From: DASRDB01 sp035652815
Lineage (GTDB): Bacteria; Chloroflexota; Ktedonobacteria; Ktedonobacterales; Ktedonobacteraceae
Direction of reading: 5' to 3'
DNA: 64,000 bases
NCBI GenBank assembly: GCA_035652815.1
Contig: DASRDB010000001.1
Span: 248,001-312,000, forward strand
Part shown: positions 42,609-51,091 of the stretch, one piece after another
How the letters are laid out: every line of letters starts with the position of its first letter
Position numbering within the stretch: the first letter of the stretch is position 1
The notes under the pieces: generated by a model
Databases searched by the model: none
Told to the model about the DNA's origin: nothing
Seen by the model: only the letters and a program-made list of their open reading frames with translations
Position numbers and translations under genes: made by a program

Positions 42609-43604
42609 ATGATTTGTCCGCGCTGTCAGAGCCAGATTGCCGACGGAGTGAAGTTTTGCGGCGTCTGTGGCTCGCCTGTCGGAGGGGCAACTCCCCCACC
42701 ACCTACCGGCGGTCAGCCGAATCCTTACGGTCAACCAAGTCAGTATGGCGGGCCGCAGGGAGCCTATACGCCGCCCAACCAGTATGAAGAATATACCAAT
42801 AGCATCTTTGGCAACGCCGTTCCAAAGGCCGAATTGCACAATCCCAAGAGTCCATTGAAACTTGCCGATATGACCATCTCGATTGATGGCGAACTGGTGC
42901 CGGTGGTTGATATCATGCTCGGCAACCAGCTTTCCGTCTACTTCGAGCATCATATCCTGCTCTGGAAGCATCCGGGCGTGCAGATCGGCTTCAAATCGCT
43001 CAAGGGCGCGGCCAGGCGGTTCTTCGCCGGTCTCCAGATCTTCATTACCGAGGCCCAGGGACCGGGCAACATCTCGTTCTCACGCGATTCCGTCGGACAA
43101 ATCGTAGCGCTGCGCCTACAGCCGGGACAGATGGTCGAGGTACGCGAGCATCAATTCCTGGTCGCGACCAGCAACGTTGATTACGGCTTCACCTTTGTGC
43201 AGGGCGCGGCTAACATCCTCTTCAGCCGCACCGGCCTCTTCATCGACCAGTTCACCTGTCGCGGCGGCGAGGGCATGGTACTGCTACACGGCTATGGCAA
43301 CGTCTTCGAGAAGAACCTGGCCCCCGGCGAAACGCTGGACGTCGAGCCGGGCGCGTGGCTCTGGAAAGACCCCTCGGTGCAGATGACGGTCACCACCGTT
43401 GCCGGTTCGCAGCGCGGCGGCGGCATCCTGGGTGCCATCGGCGGCCTGATGGCGGGCGCATCCATCGTCCTCAACCGCTTCACCGGCCCCGGTCGCCTCG
43501 GTATCCAATCCATGACCTACCATCCACCTCAGACAGAAGGCGCGCAACAGGCTGGCGGCACCAGCAATATTGGCGGCACACTTGGGCAGTTGTTTGGGTC
43601 GTAG
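42609..43604 (+). CDS. AIM24-family protein with N-terminal zinc ribbon
   Basis: 331 residues. A four-Cys zinc ribbon opens the protein (Cys3, Cys6, Cys17, Cys20: MICPRCQ...KFCGVCGS). A Pro/Gly/Gln/Tyr-rich linker (about 25-60) leads to a tryptophan-RNA-binding-attenuator-like (TRAP-like) beta domain of the AIM24/TIGR00266 family at about 85-290 (GPGNISFSRD; LRLQPGQMVEVREHQFLVAT; APGETLDVEPGAWLWKD). The Gly-rich end of the domain includes GGGILGAIGGLMAG. Function of bacterial AIM24 proteins is not settled. AGGAGG-type site ahead of the ATG; a terminator follows. Confidence 0.85.
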   Translation: MICPRCQSQIADGVKFCGVCGSPVGGATPPPPTGGQPNPYGQPSQYGGPQGAYTPPNQYEEYTNSIFGNAVPKAELHNPKSPLKLADMTISIDGELVPVVDIMLGNQLSVYFEHHILLWKHPGVQIGFKSLKGAARRFFAGLQIFITEAQGPGNISFSRDSVGQIVALRLQPGQMVEVREHQFLVATSNVDYGFTFVQGAANILFSRTGLFIDQFTCRGGEGMVLLHGYGNVFEKNLAPGETLDVEPGAWLWKDPSVQMTVTTVAGSQRGGGILGAIGGLMAGASIVLNRFTGPGRLGIQSMTYHPPQTEGAQQAGGTSNIGGTLGQLFGS

Positions 43605-43620
43605 TATATTCACTCGAAAC

Positions 43621-43652
43621 GGCACGCCCTCATGTCGGGGCGTGCCATCTTT
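43621..43652 (+). terminator. Rho-independent terminator after the AIM24 gene
   Basis: Nine-base perfect stem GGCACGCCC / GGGCGTGCC (43621-43629, 43638-43646), eight-base loop, then ATCTTTTTAT. Confidence 0.88.
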
Positions 43653-43727
43653 TTATAAAGACCTCAAACGCTTACCTTTTCCAATCCCCATTTATGGAAT
43701 AAGCAAATAAGAATTAAAGCTATTTTA

Positions 43728-43756
43728 TTGACAGCTACACATGTTTCAGCTAATAT
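43728..43756 (+). promoter_or_regulatory. Consensus promoter of the restriction-modification pair
   Basis: TTGACA (43728-43733), 17-base spacer, TAATAT (43751-43756), 49 bases before the first gene. Confidence 0.7.
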
Positions 43757-43804
43757 GCTGCTACCCATACTCGGATATCGCGTAAAGGCAGGAAAGACCT
43801 GAGC

Positions 43805-44677
43805 ATGTCACCTAAACCTTTCAAAGATTACAAGGCAGATGGACGAAACTGGATAACCCTTTCGACAGGGGATTACTATCCAGATATTCTGGTCAGTGCT
43901 TGCGAACTTTATAAACCAGTACTGGTTACATTTGGGCAACTCCTCAAGTCGTCTGAGTCATCGGAACGCCTCTTATTACGAATCGCCGAAATCCCAAATC
44001 CCTGGATGCGAATTCAGGTTGCTCGCGTCTTTAGAAAATACGTAAGTCCTGATACACCTGTCGAATTATTAAAGAGAAAAACACAGGTACAAAGTATTAA
44101 TGCCCAATTTAGTAAAAGCTTTAGACCGATCTATGAAGTGCAAGCTGCTTTTATGACACGTCCAGAAAATGATGAGGCGTTATGTGCATTGCTATGGGAA
44201 TACAAGGACCGCGGAAAAAAGGGATATAATCTGACTGTTCGTTTTTTTGAACTTTTCCGTTCTGAATATCCCGCCTGTCGAATTATCGGCCCAGAACGCG
44301 CAGGAAAAGATGTGCTTATGGGAACAGTTTTTAAAGACTACCCTAATCCGAATCGTCCAGTAGACTTTGTTATTTATGATGAAGATGTTAACACAGTACT
44401 CGCTATTGGTCTGGCAAGATATGATTCAGACCGAGGTGGATCACAAGAGGATGACAGAATAGGTGGTTACAATCATTGTGCTGATGAGATCATAAACTAT
44501 GCAAATAGTCATAATCTACGCACAAAAGTCATTTTTCTCAATGATGGGCCTGGGCTTCTGCTTGGCTCAATGTGGAATGACTATGCGCAGCTTGAGCAAA
44601 GATACCCAGGACGAATCCTTGTAACAACTTTGCGTATGGTGCCTGAGCGTCTTACTCTTGAATGGCTGCGTTCCTGA
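43805..44677 (+). CDS. Putative type II restriction endonuclease paired with a DNA methyltransferase
   Basis: 290 residues. I do not recognise a named enzyme. The segment PVDFVIYDEDVNTVLAIGLA followed by RYDSDRGGSQEDDRIGGY (about 181-220) has the acidic-strand-then-strand layout of a nuclease core: an Asp in DFVIYD, then a beta strand ending in a charged ARYDSDRGG patch, consistent with an atypical PD-(D/E)XK fold. The assignment rests mainly on context: the adenine methyltransferase starts 17 bases later, and both genes are AT-richer than their surroundings. Alternative: an unrelated phage-defence accessory protein. Confidence 0.6.
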   Translation: MSPKPFKDYKADGRNWITLSTGDYYPDILVSACELYKPVLVTFGQLLKSSESSERLLLRIAEIPNPWMRIQVARVFRKYVSPDTPVELLKRKTQVQSINAQFSKSFRPIYEVQAAFMTRPENDEALCALLWEYKDRGKKGYNLTVRFFELFRSEYPACRIIGPERAGKDVLMGTVFKDYPNPNRPVDFVIYDEDVNTVLAIGLARYDSDRGGSQEDDRIGGYNHCADEIINYANSHNLRTKVIFLNDGPGLLLGSMWNDYAQLEQRYPGRILVTTLRMVPERLTLEWLRS

Positions 44678-44694
44678 ATTTAAGGAGAAAGTAA

Positions 44695-46071
44695 TTGGCA
44701 ACAGGTCTTTCTAAAACCAAATGGAATGGGAAAAATCTTCATCCAATCTCGGAAAATATATTTGATATCCATCTTACTTATCCCGGTAAGCGCTCTGAAG
44801 AGGATATCCTGGCAACCCAACCGACCTCGACTTCCCTGTTGTGGCGCGGAAACGAAGGGAACAAAAAAACCATCACCAATCGCCTTTATTATGGAGACAA
44901 CTTACCTATTCTGGCTTCGCTGCTTGAAGATTCATCGATTTGCGGGAAGGTGCGCTTGATCTATATCGACCCTCCTTTTGCAACCAATAGCGTCTTTCAA
45001 TCGCGTTCACAAGACGATGCCTATGCAGATACCTTAGTTGGAGCTTCTTATATTGAATTTTTGCGGGAACGGCTTGTGTTGCTCCGAGAACTGCTCGCGC
45101 ATGATGGCTCAATTTATGTTCATCTCGATCAGAAAATGGCTTTCCATATCAAGATCATTATGGATGAAATCTTTGGGAGAAATAATTTTCAGAGCTGGAT
45201 TACGCGCAAAAAATGTAACCCGAAGAATTATACCCGTAAAAGTTATGGCAATATCTCCGACTATATTCTCTTCTACACAAAGTCCAGTTCGTATGTATGG
45301 AACCGCCCACATGAACAATGGTCAATTGAACGGGCTGAAAAAGAGTATCCTTATGTCGAGCAAGAAACGGGACGACGCTACAAAAAAGTACCCATTCATG
45401 CTCCAGGAACGCGCAATGGAGAAACAGGGAAGCCCTGGCGAGGGAAACTTCCGCCGCCAGGAAAACATTGGCAGTTCCCACCGCAAACATTGGATGAGAT
45501 GGATGCGCGAGGAGAAATATACTGGTCGCCAAATGGAAATCCGCGCAGAAAAATCTATCTTGATGAGAGCGAGGGAGTGGCCGTACAGGATATCTGGGTA
45601 GATTTTCGGGACGCGCACAATCAGAATATCGAAATTACTGGCTATCCAACAGAAAAAAATCCAGGATTGCTTGCGCGTATTATTGCAGCCTCTTCCAACC
45701 CGGGAGACTTCGTACTTGACTGTTTCTCAGGTTCCGGCACCACGCTGGCCGTCGCCTCACAATTGAACAGGCAGTGGATTGGCATCGATAATAGTGTGGA
45801 AGCAATAACCACTACGCTGCGCCGCTTTGCTAAAGGTACAGAACCGATGGGAGATTTCGTCAGCAAGCCCTCTTTTCTTGCTGAGAATGGCACAACAAGA
45901 GGACCGGCAGAACTTTCACTGTGGGAGCAATTAGAACAAGAGCAAACAGAACAAAACAATGCTATAATGCAAAAAGAGCGAAAAGTCATTCGCGACTTTT
46001 CACTCTATGCGGTAGATGCCGTTCGGGAAGACCTTTGTGACGTTCTCAAACAATGGTTGGAATGGATTTGA
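44695..46071 (+). CDS. Site-specific DNA methyltransferase (N6-adenine/N4-cytosine, beta-class order)
   Basis: 458 residues, TTG start with AAGGAG 7 bases upstream. Catalytic motif IV IDPPF (92-95) comes before the AdoMet motif I FVLDCFSGSGTTLAVA (about 342), the beta-class order, with a ~245-residue target-recognition region between. RLYYGDNLPIL and GSIYVHLDQKM are the typical lead-in and motif V region. DPPF rather than DPPY is common in type III Mod-like and type II enzymes. It is paired with the upstream putative endonuclease. Lower GC than neighbours and isolated promoter suggest horizontal acquisition. Confidence 0.9.
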   Translation: MATGLSKTKWNGKNLHPISENIFDIHLTYPGKRSEEDILATQPTSTSLLWRGNEGNKKTITNRLYYGDNLPILASLLEDSSICGKVRLIYIDPPFATNSVFQSRSQDDAYADTLVGASYIEFLRERLVLLRELLAHDGSIYVHLDQKMAFHIKIIMDEIFGRNNFQSWITRKKCNPKNYTRKSYGNISDYILFYTKSSSYVWNRPHEQWSIERAEKEYPYVEQETGRRYKKVPIHAPGTRNGETGKPWRGKLPPPGKHWQFPPQTLDEMDARGEIYWSPNGNPRRKIYLDESEGVAVQDIWVDFRDAHNQNIEITGYPTEKNPGLLARIIAASSNPGDFVLDCFSGSGTTLAVASQLNRQWIGIDNSVEAITTTLRRFAKGTEPMGDFVSKPSFLAENGTTRGPAELSLWEQLEQEQTEQNNAIMQKERKVIRDFSLYAVDAVREDLCDVLKQWLEWI

Positions 46072-46098
46072 GGTCGATTTGCTGGCCATAACGCACTA

Positions 46099-46749
46099 TC
46101 AACTCCCTTTGTCCTTGTCCTTCTCTTTATTAATGCGCAGTATCTTCAACATATACTGCTCTGAGTTCAGGTAGTAGGGATTGCGCTTAATATATTTACC
46201 CACCACAGCAATCGGATGCAATTTGAGCATTTCGACGACCAGGCTGGGGAGCAGCTTGCTGTGGTCATAATGCATCAGGGCGATGATGGGCGCGTTCTGG
46301 AAAGTGAAGACGGCATCCGAGGCCGCTTCGTATTTGAGAATCTGCTCCGGGGTCGCGATGTCTTTGGTGAGCCAGGTCATATCGATAGAAATACGGACCG
46401 CCGTCCAGCCCTCGCGCAGGGCTTGAGCGATAAAGGTCTGGTGGGACGAGAGCAGAAAATAGGGATCGAAGCGCTTGCCATTTGCCAGAAAGGGTTCGCG
46501 CTCCTCGTGTAACACAAGCTGTCCCGCCGCCATCGCGCCCTCGACATCAACGCCCAATTTTTGCAGTTCCTCGCGAAGCTCTTTGATCTGAGCCGGAGCA
46601 GCAGCGAACATACATTTCTCGGAGAGAGAAAGGCCAACGCGTAATAAACGGGCCGTCACCCCTGGTATCTCTGTCACTTTACTATACAATTGGCAGATAT
46701 GCGATCCAGGGGGAATACGCTCAGTTTTGCCTTCTACGCTCAGATCCAT
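46099..46749 (-). CDS. MEDS-domain sensor (DcmR-like)
   Basis: 216 residues consisting almost wholly of a MEDS (methanogen/methylotroph, DcmR sensory) domain: GSHICQLYSKVTEIPGVTAR, then the variant ARLLRVGLSLSEKCMFAA, FDPYFLLSSHQTFIAQAL, and TWLTKDIATPEQILKYEA with the family's conserved E. The fold is RecA-like with a degenerate nucleotide site, thought to bind small ligands. No HTH or kinase domain is attached, so it would signal through a partner. It converges on the methyltransferase gene. Confidence 0.8.
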   Translation of the reverse strand: MDLSVEGKTERIPPGSHICQLYSKVTEIPGVTARLLRVGLSLSEKCMFAAAPAQIKELREELQKLGVDVEGAMAAGQLVLHEEREPFLANGKRFDPYFLLSSHQTFIAQALREGWTAVRISIDMTWLTKDIATPEQILKYEAASDAVFTFQNAPIIALMHYDHSKLLPSLVVEMLKLHPIAVVGKYIKRNPYYLNSEQYMLKILRINKEKDKDKGS

Positions 46750-46764
46750 AAGAACCTCCGCTGG

Positions 46765-47079
46765 TCATAGCTGCTCATCTCGGGCCTTCCATGCCTGTCG
46801 AATGCGAGCAGATTTATTATTCACCAGTATGACTAAAACACCAAGTATGCCAAAGATGCCGACGCCCGAGAGAAAGGTAAAGAGAAGCATCGAGAGCATA
46901 GTATGCAGCGGATACCCGCTCAAGACCGTGATGATAACGGTCAGTATCGACATGCACACCGGAAAGAACAACACCCAGGCCAGCAAGACACGCGCGCTTT
47001 GCTTCGGTGTAAGCTGCTCCTCGCCATTATACGGGAAGAGTATGCGGCGCAAAAACGCGAAACGCGGGATATGCTGCAT
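46765..47079 (-). CDS. Small two-helix membrane protein
   Basis: 104 residues with two hydrophobic helices (about 32-53, LAWVLFFPVCMSILTVIITV; about 62-84, LSMLLFTFLSGVGIFGILGV) and basic ends. Not recognised. It lies 4 bases after the Nudix gene and 15 before the MEDS gene, so all three are probably co-transcribed. Confidence 0.6.
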   Translation of the reverse strand: MQHIPRFAFLRRILFPYNGEEQLTPKQSARVLLAWVLFFPVCMSILTVIITVLSGYPLHTMLSMLLFTFLSGVGIFGILGVLVILVNNKSARIRQAWKARDEQL

Positions 47080-47083
47080 AGGG

Positions 47084-47602
47084 CTACTTCTGTCCTTCCT
47101 TCCGCCGGTTCTGTAGCCAGCGCTGCAAAATGCTCTCCGCCTGGCTCAATATATTGGCCTCGTTTTGATAAGTGAGCAGGCGATACGCCTCGTGTATCGG
47201 AAACCAGGCGACCCGGTCGTATTCTGTATCATGCAGGGAGATATCGCCGCCAACCGCCTCGAATAAGAAATGGCGCACCTGTTTGTAGAAACGCACCTGG
47301 TCGCGCACAAAAGTATAGGAGATATTACCAATGTAGGTCAGCAGGCGCACTTGCAAACCGGTCTCCTCCTGCACCTCGCGCACAGCTACCTGCTCGATCG
47401 TTTCTCCCTCGCGAGGCGTCCCCTTTGGTAAGGCCCACATTCCCGGATGGCTGCGGCCAACCAGGGCCACTTCCACAGACTCTATAGATGAACTCTCATC
47501 CTGATTCGCAGAGCCAGGATGCTTGCTAGCATCGGATGAAACAAGCCGGAACACCACACCACCGGCAGAATAAGCGCGTATAGTTCGATATCGCTCCATC
47601 AC
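47084..47602 (-). CDS. Nudix hydrolase
   Basis: 172 residues. The Nudix box is complete: G-x5-E-x7-RE-x2-EE-x-G in GTPREGETIEQVAVREVQEE-TG (about 62-84). ALPKGTPREGE is typical of NADH-pyrophosphatase/ADP-ribose and diadenosine-type members. An acidic loop (SSDASKHPGSANQDESSS, about 22-39) interrupts the first strands and is unusual. Substrate unknown. It leads the Nudix, small membrane protein, MEDS unit. Either of two adjacent Met codons may start it. Confidence 0.88.
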   Translation of the reverse strand: MMERYRTIRAYSAGGVVFRLVSSDASKHPGSANQDESSSIESVEVALVGRSHPGMWALPKGTPREGETIEQVAVREVQEETGLQVRLLTYIGNISYTFVRDQVRFYKQVRHFLFEAVGGDISLHDTEYDRVAWFPIHEAYRLLTYQNEANILSQAESILQRWLQNRRKEGQK

Positions 47603-47780
47603 TCACGATGTGCCTTCCCAATACCATTTTTATCCCGCTCGACGCACAGCATAAACGCGCGTAACGTCGTTTCTTGACAAAATTCAGTAGTACATGCAGG
47701 GTGATGCATTCTATCTCTATACACTATACAACATCTTGTTGCCCTGCTACCTGTTAAGAAAAGGGTCAAGAAAAGAATGT

Positions 47781-47799
47781 GGCGCGACTTCGTCGCGCC
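47781..47799. terminator. Short GC-rich hairpin downstream of the URO-D-like gene
   Basis: Eight-base perfect stem GGCGCGAC / GTCGCGCC with TTC loop; minus-strand reading continues CACATTCTTTTCTT, so it may be the terminator of the gene ending at 47855. The 47603-47854 gap shows nothing else. Confidence 0.5.
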
Positions 47800-47854
47800 G
47801 CGAACATACAAGCTGTTACTGTGCTACGCAGTATAGCTAATGCATTCAATCGTG

Positions 47855-48844
47855 TCAAGATAGAGCGCTGCGAATGGCTTCCAGGTTGCGCGCAGGCGTC
47901 TCTGGCGGAATCGAGCAGCCGGGAGCGAGCAGGAAATGCCGACCTCCTGTGAGATCGAGCGCCTTCTGTACCTCGTCGCGCACCTGTTCGGGCGTGCCGT
48001 TCTTCAGCGTCGTCTTCTCGCTGATGCCACCCATGACCGCTTTGCCGGAGCGTTTCTTGCCCTCGCCCAGATCAGGATTGCCTTCAAGCGTGGCGGCCCA
48101 GCTTAGAGCCTGCACAGGATAGCCCGCCAGCAGGTCAAAGTAGATGCGATTGCCGCAGTTATGCAGGATGTTGAACTTGCTCCTGCTCTTGATGGCATCC
48201 AGGAATTCCAGGTCGTACTGCTCGCCAAATTCGCGATACTGGTCAGCCGTCAACATACCGTCGGATGCCCAGCCGTTGGTGGCGTAAAAGATACCACTCG
48301 CGCCCTCATCAAGACAGGCAATGGCGAAATTGATGAAGGTCTCCATGATAACGCGCAAGCCTCTATGCAGGGCACTGCGGTCCTCGCGAATGGAATGCAG
48401 CACAGGCTCGGCATTGTTACCGGCCAGGTACTTCGCCACGCCCAACGGGCAGAAGATGGTCTGCACGAAATAGGCGTCGTAGCCTATGGAATGGTTAATC
48501 AACTGCAGGGCCTTCAACTGCTCGCGCAACGCACCCTGGCCGGGATCAAGCACGCGCAGCCGTTTCCAGTCCGAGCTACTTTTGATGGGTGTATCCTCGA
48601 AAACAGGCGCTTTATACTTTTCGCCCGAGGGCCGCACCTTGACGTTCCAGCCCTCGACATGGTAGCAGGCGCGCGGATTCACCTTCATGTAATCCCAGTC
48701 GTAGCGCGTGAAATTCTCTACCATTGCCTCTGCAAGCGTCTGCGCACTCCATTCCCGCTCAAAATCGTGCCCCCACATGCTGGCCGGAACACGATCAACC
48801 GGGTCGCCACGCAAAGCTGCATCTACACGTTCCTTCTTATTCAT
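47855..48844 (-). CDS. Uroporphyrinogen decarboxylase (URO-D) superfamily protein
   Basis: 329 residues from the ATG at 48844 (GGAGAAGGAAGAAG upstream). An ORF reaching 49072 is only repeat sequence read in frame. URO-D-like features: MNKKERVDAALRGDPVDRVP at the start, ASGIFYATNGWASDGMLTAD, LHNCGNRIYFDLLAGYPVQA and GGISEKTTLKNGTPEQV. The last blocks fit the methylcobalamin:CoM methyltransferase/URO-D-like branch rather than true HemE, which would carry an N-terminal RQAGR motif that is absent here. No corrinoid protein is adjacent. Substrate unknown. Confidence 0.85.
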   Translation of the reverse strand: MNKKERVDAALRGDPVDRVPASMWGHDFEREWSAQTLAEAMVENFTRYDWDYMKVNPRACYHVEGWNVKVRPSGEKYKAPVFEDTPIKSSSDWKRLRVLDPGQGALREQLKALQLINHSIGYDAYFVQTIFCPLGVAKYLAGNNAEPVLHSIREDRSALHRGLRVIMETFINFAIACLDEGASGIFYATNGWASDGMLTADQYREFGEQYDLEFLDAIKSRSKFNILHNCGNRIYFDLLAGYPVQALSWAATLEGNPDLGEGKKRSGKAVMGGISEKTTLKNGTPEQVRDEVQKALDLTGGRHFLLAPGCSIPPETPARNLEAIRSALS

Positions 48845-48869
48845 AACTACTTCTTCCTTCTCCTCTTCC

Positions 48870-49128
48870 GTAGGGACAGGGGGATGGGGGAGGTGGTGTG
48901 GGGGCCTCGTGCCTGTCCCTGGCCCGGATGTGTACCCAAACCGGGGATAAGCTCCACCCCCACCAGGACAGGCACAAGGCCCCCGCCCTTCCTCTCCTTT
49001 TCCTCCTGTCCCTACGACAATTCGATATTTATCCATCTTCGGGACAGTACCACCCGGTACCAGGACAGGCACAAGGCCCCCGCCCTTCCTCTCCTTTTCC
49101 TCCTGTCCCTACGACAATCCGATATTTA
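48870..49128. repeat. REP-like family D cluster with 70-bp direct duplication
   Basis: A 70-base unit containing GGACAGGCACAAGGCCCCCG occurs at 48962-49031 and 49059-49128 with one mismatch, preceded by an inverted partner (GTAGGGACAGGGGG at 48870). The second copy supplies the stop codon and last codons of the metalloprotease gene. Confidence 0.9.
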
Positions 49129-51091
49129 GTTGATAGTGTGCTGGAAGCGTGGTTTCGGCGGCGTAGGCCGAGACAACCAGTACTACATCCGTGACGGACG
49201 AGCCGAAACCTGGGATGTTCAGGATGCCGCTGCCGCTGGCAAGGTCTACGGGCAGCGATTGCACGCTGACATTCGTGCCCTGGTAGACGATGGCCTGGAC
49301 ATCGAAGTGTTCAGGCAGGACATTATTCGAGCGAATAAAGCCGTTCGCCACCCAACCGTTATCGGTGGTCACGTCATCTTGAAAGTTCAGCTCTGGAATG
49401 CGTATCGAGTCAATCGCGAAGCCCTGCAAATTGACCGCGTCATCCGTCACTTCCTCGAAACGAAGCTGTATTTTTTTGCCCGCGTAGGGTGTCAAATCGA
49501 TGCTTTCCTGCACCCACTGCGGTCCGTTGTCGCCTCCGCTCGTACCGGTGTAGCCATTGCCCCAGTTTGCGCCGTTGGGATTGGTGTTCGTGGTGTAATT
49601 GCCTTTCAGCGTTGTCCAGTTTTTGCCATCGGTCGAAACCTCGACGAAGGCGTAGTCATAATCACGCTCCAGGTCATACCATGTGGCAAATTGCAGCGTG
49701 GCGTGCTGCCCGCGCAGGTTGGTGAGGTCAAAGCTGCGCGTCAGCGTGCTATCCATGTTATCATAGCGATTGCTCCACCATTCGTAGCCTGAACCCTGGG
49801 GGTCGTTGCCAATAATGCGCACTGTTGGCGCGCCCAGCAGGTGGATGTTAAGCCGCCCATGCCGCCCCTGCGGCTGCAGGTCATAGTACTCGGCGGCGTA
49901 CTGGTGAACGGTATCGGCTTCGCTAAATGGATAGGCCGTGACCTTATGCTGCGCCGTAATACCCGGCAAATGAATGCTCTGATAACCATACTGGCCATTA
50001 CTGACCGTCGGGTCTTCAATGTAGTTTGCGATAAACCACTTGCTCAGCACATCGGTAAAACGGTCTGAGTAACCATGCTTTGCCAGCACGTGATCGAAGT
50101 TGACCGGGGGCGAGGACGGGTCTTGCAATAGTTCTTTCAGCACGCCATAGCCGCCATAATGCTCGGCAAAATAGTCCATGAAGAGATAGCCAGCGCCGTA
50201 GTGGGGCAGGTTCGCGCTCATATCATCCGACCAGTCATTAAGCTGCGTGTCGGGCGATTGCACAAAGGCCAGATCAACGCCGCCCGAGGAAAAGCCGTTG
50301 ATATGCTGAGCCAGCACAGACATGCCCTCGTTCGTCCAACTCAAATCCACGGGGTGCTGATACCAGTGAATCATATGCTGAAATTCATGCGCCAGCGTGC
50401 TGTTGTAGTCGGAACTGCCAGGTGTCTCACCATCGAGGCTGATATAGAACATCTCGCGTTCGTTGCTATACGGATTGACGCTGGTTGGATATTCGTCCTC
50501 AGCCGAGAAATACCCGCCCACGTCGCTTCCCAGGCCAACCGCGTTCAGTATCGTCAGGTGGACATCATCGTCGATGCCCGGCGTCCACTCGCTGCCAAAA
50601 GTAGCGCGGTCGGTCGCATAAATCGAGCGCTCAAAGAGGTCAGCGGAAGCCTGCAAAGCCGCCATATTCACCGATTGGCCATCCTCGACATACACGTACA
50701 GGTGAGGCGTGATGTAGACCAGCTTCGCGTGAATGCGCGAATACGCGCGCGTATCCGAGTTGTTCAACCAGAACGCATCCTCCTGTCCAACCGTTTCATT
50801 GAGGGGAGTAGTCCGCCCAACATGCGGAATGGGCGTTGATGTATGCAGCTTGAGCCGCTGCGCAAGACTATAGAGGTCGCGCACGGGATGGGGCGTCATC
50901 AACAAAAGTTGTTCCGTTTGCAAGAGGCCAGACAAATCTTTCGCCACAGGCGAGGGCAAATTACTCCCTGGCTGCCCGGTGGGAGTGGGTGTTAAGCTGG
51001 TCGTCTGCCCGCCGCCAAAAGAGCAGGACGAAAGCAGGACGAGACATGCCAGGAGATATATGAGCATAAAACGACGCACACCACTACCCAT
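49109..51091 (-). CDS. Secreted metalloprotease lipoprotein (M6/immune-inhibitor-A-like)
   Basis: About 660 residues. I prefer the ATG at 51091 with GAGG nine bases upstream. A lipoprotein signal (RRFMLIYLLACLVLLSSC) anchors the protein outside. Zinc motif HEFQHMIH at about residue 235, with a Glu in WTNEGMSVLAQ downstream as probable third ligand. The C-terminal part has a jelly-roll-like module (LRGQHATLQFATWYDLERDY; DGKNWTTLKGN; GKKIQLRFEEVTDD), as in immune inhibitor A (M6). It overlaps the response regulator gene by 8 bases, so it is in the same operon as the two-component system. The last codons and stop come from a REP repeat. Confidence 0.82.
   Translation of the reverse strand: MGSGVRRFMLIYLLACLVLLSSCSFGGGQTTSLTPTPTGQPGSNLPSPVAKDLSGLLQTEQLLLMTPHPVRDLYSLAQRLKLHTSTPIPHVGRTTPLNETVGQEDAFWLNNSDTRAYSRIHAKLVYITPHLYVYVEDGQSVNMAALQASADLFERSIYATDRATFGSEWTPGIDDDVHLTILNAVGLGSDVGGYFSAEDEYPTSVNPYSNEREMFYISLDGETPGSSDYNSTLAHEFQHMIHWYQHPVDLSWTNEGMSVLAQHINGFSSGGVDLAFVQSPDTQLNDWSDDMSANLPHYGAGYLFMDYFAEHYGGYGVLKELLQDPSSPPVNFDHVLAKHGYSDRFTDVLSKWFIANYIEDPTVSNGQYGYQSIHLPGITAQHKVTAYPFSEADTVHQYAAEYYDLQPQGRHGRLNIHLLGAPTVRIIGNDPQGSGYEWWSNRYDNMDSTLTRSFDLTNLRGQHATLQFATWYDLERDYDYAFVEVSTDGKNWTTLKGNYTTNTNPNGANWGNGYTGTSGGDNGPQWVQESIDLTPYAGKKIQLRFEEVTDDAVNLQGFAIDSIRIPELNFQDDVTTDNGWVANGFIRSNNVLPEHFDVQAIVYQGTNVSVQSLPVDLASGSGILNIPGFGSSVTDVVLVVSAYAAETTLPAHYQLNIGLS

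Noticed and set aside
47599..47811. A 70-codon ORF upstream of the Nudix gene
   Set aside because: No ribosome site, Cys-rich random composition, and it lies in a promoter/hairpin region.
48845..49072. N-terminal extension of the URO-D-like ORF
   Set aside because: It is a translation of the family D repeats (Gly/Pro-rich) and a good ribosome site precedes the ATG at 48844.
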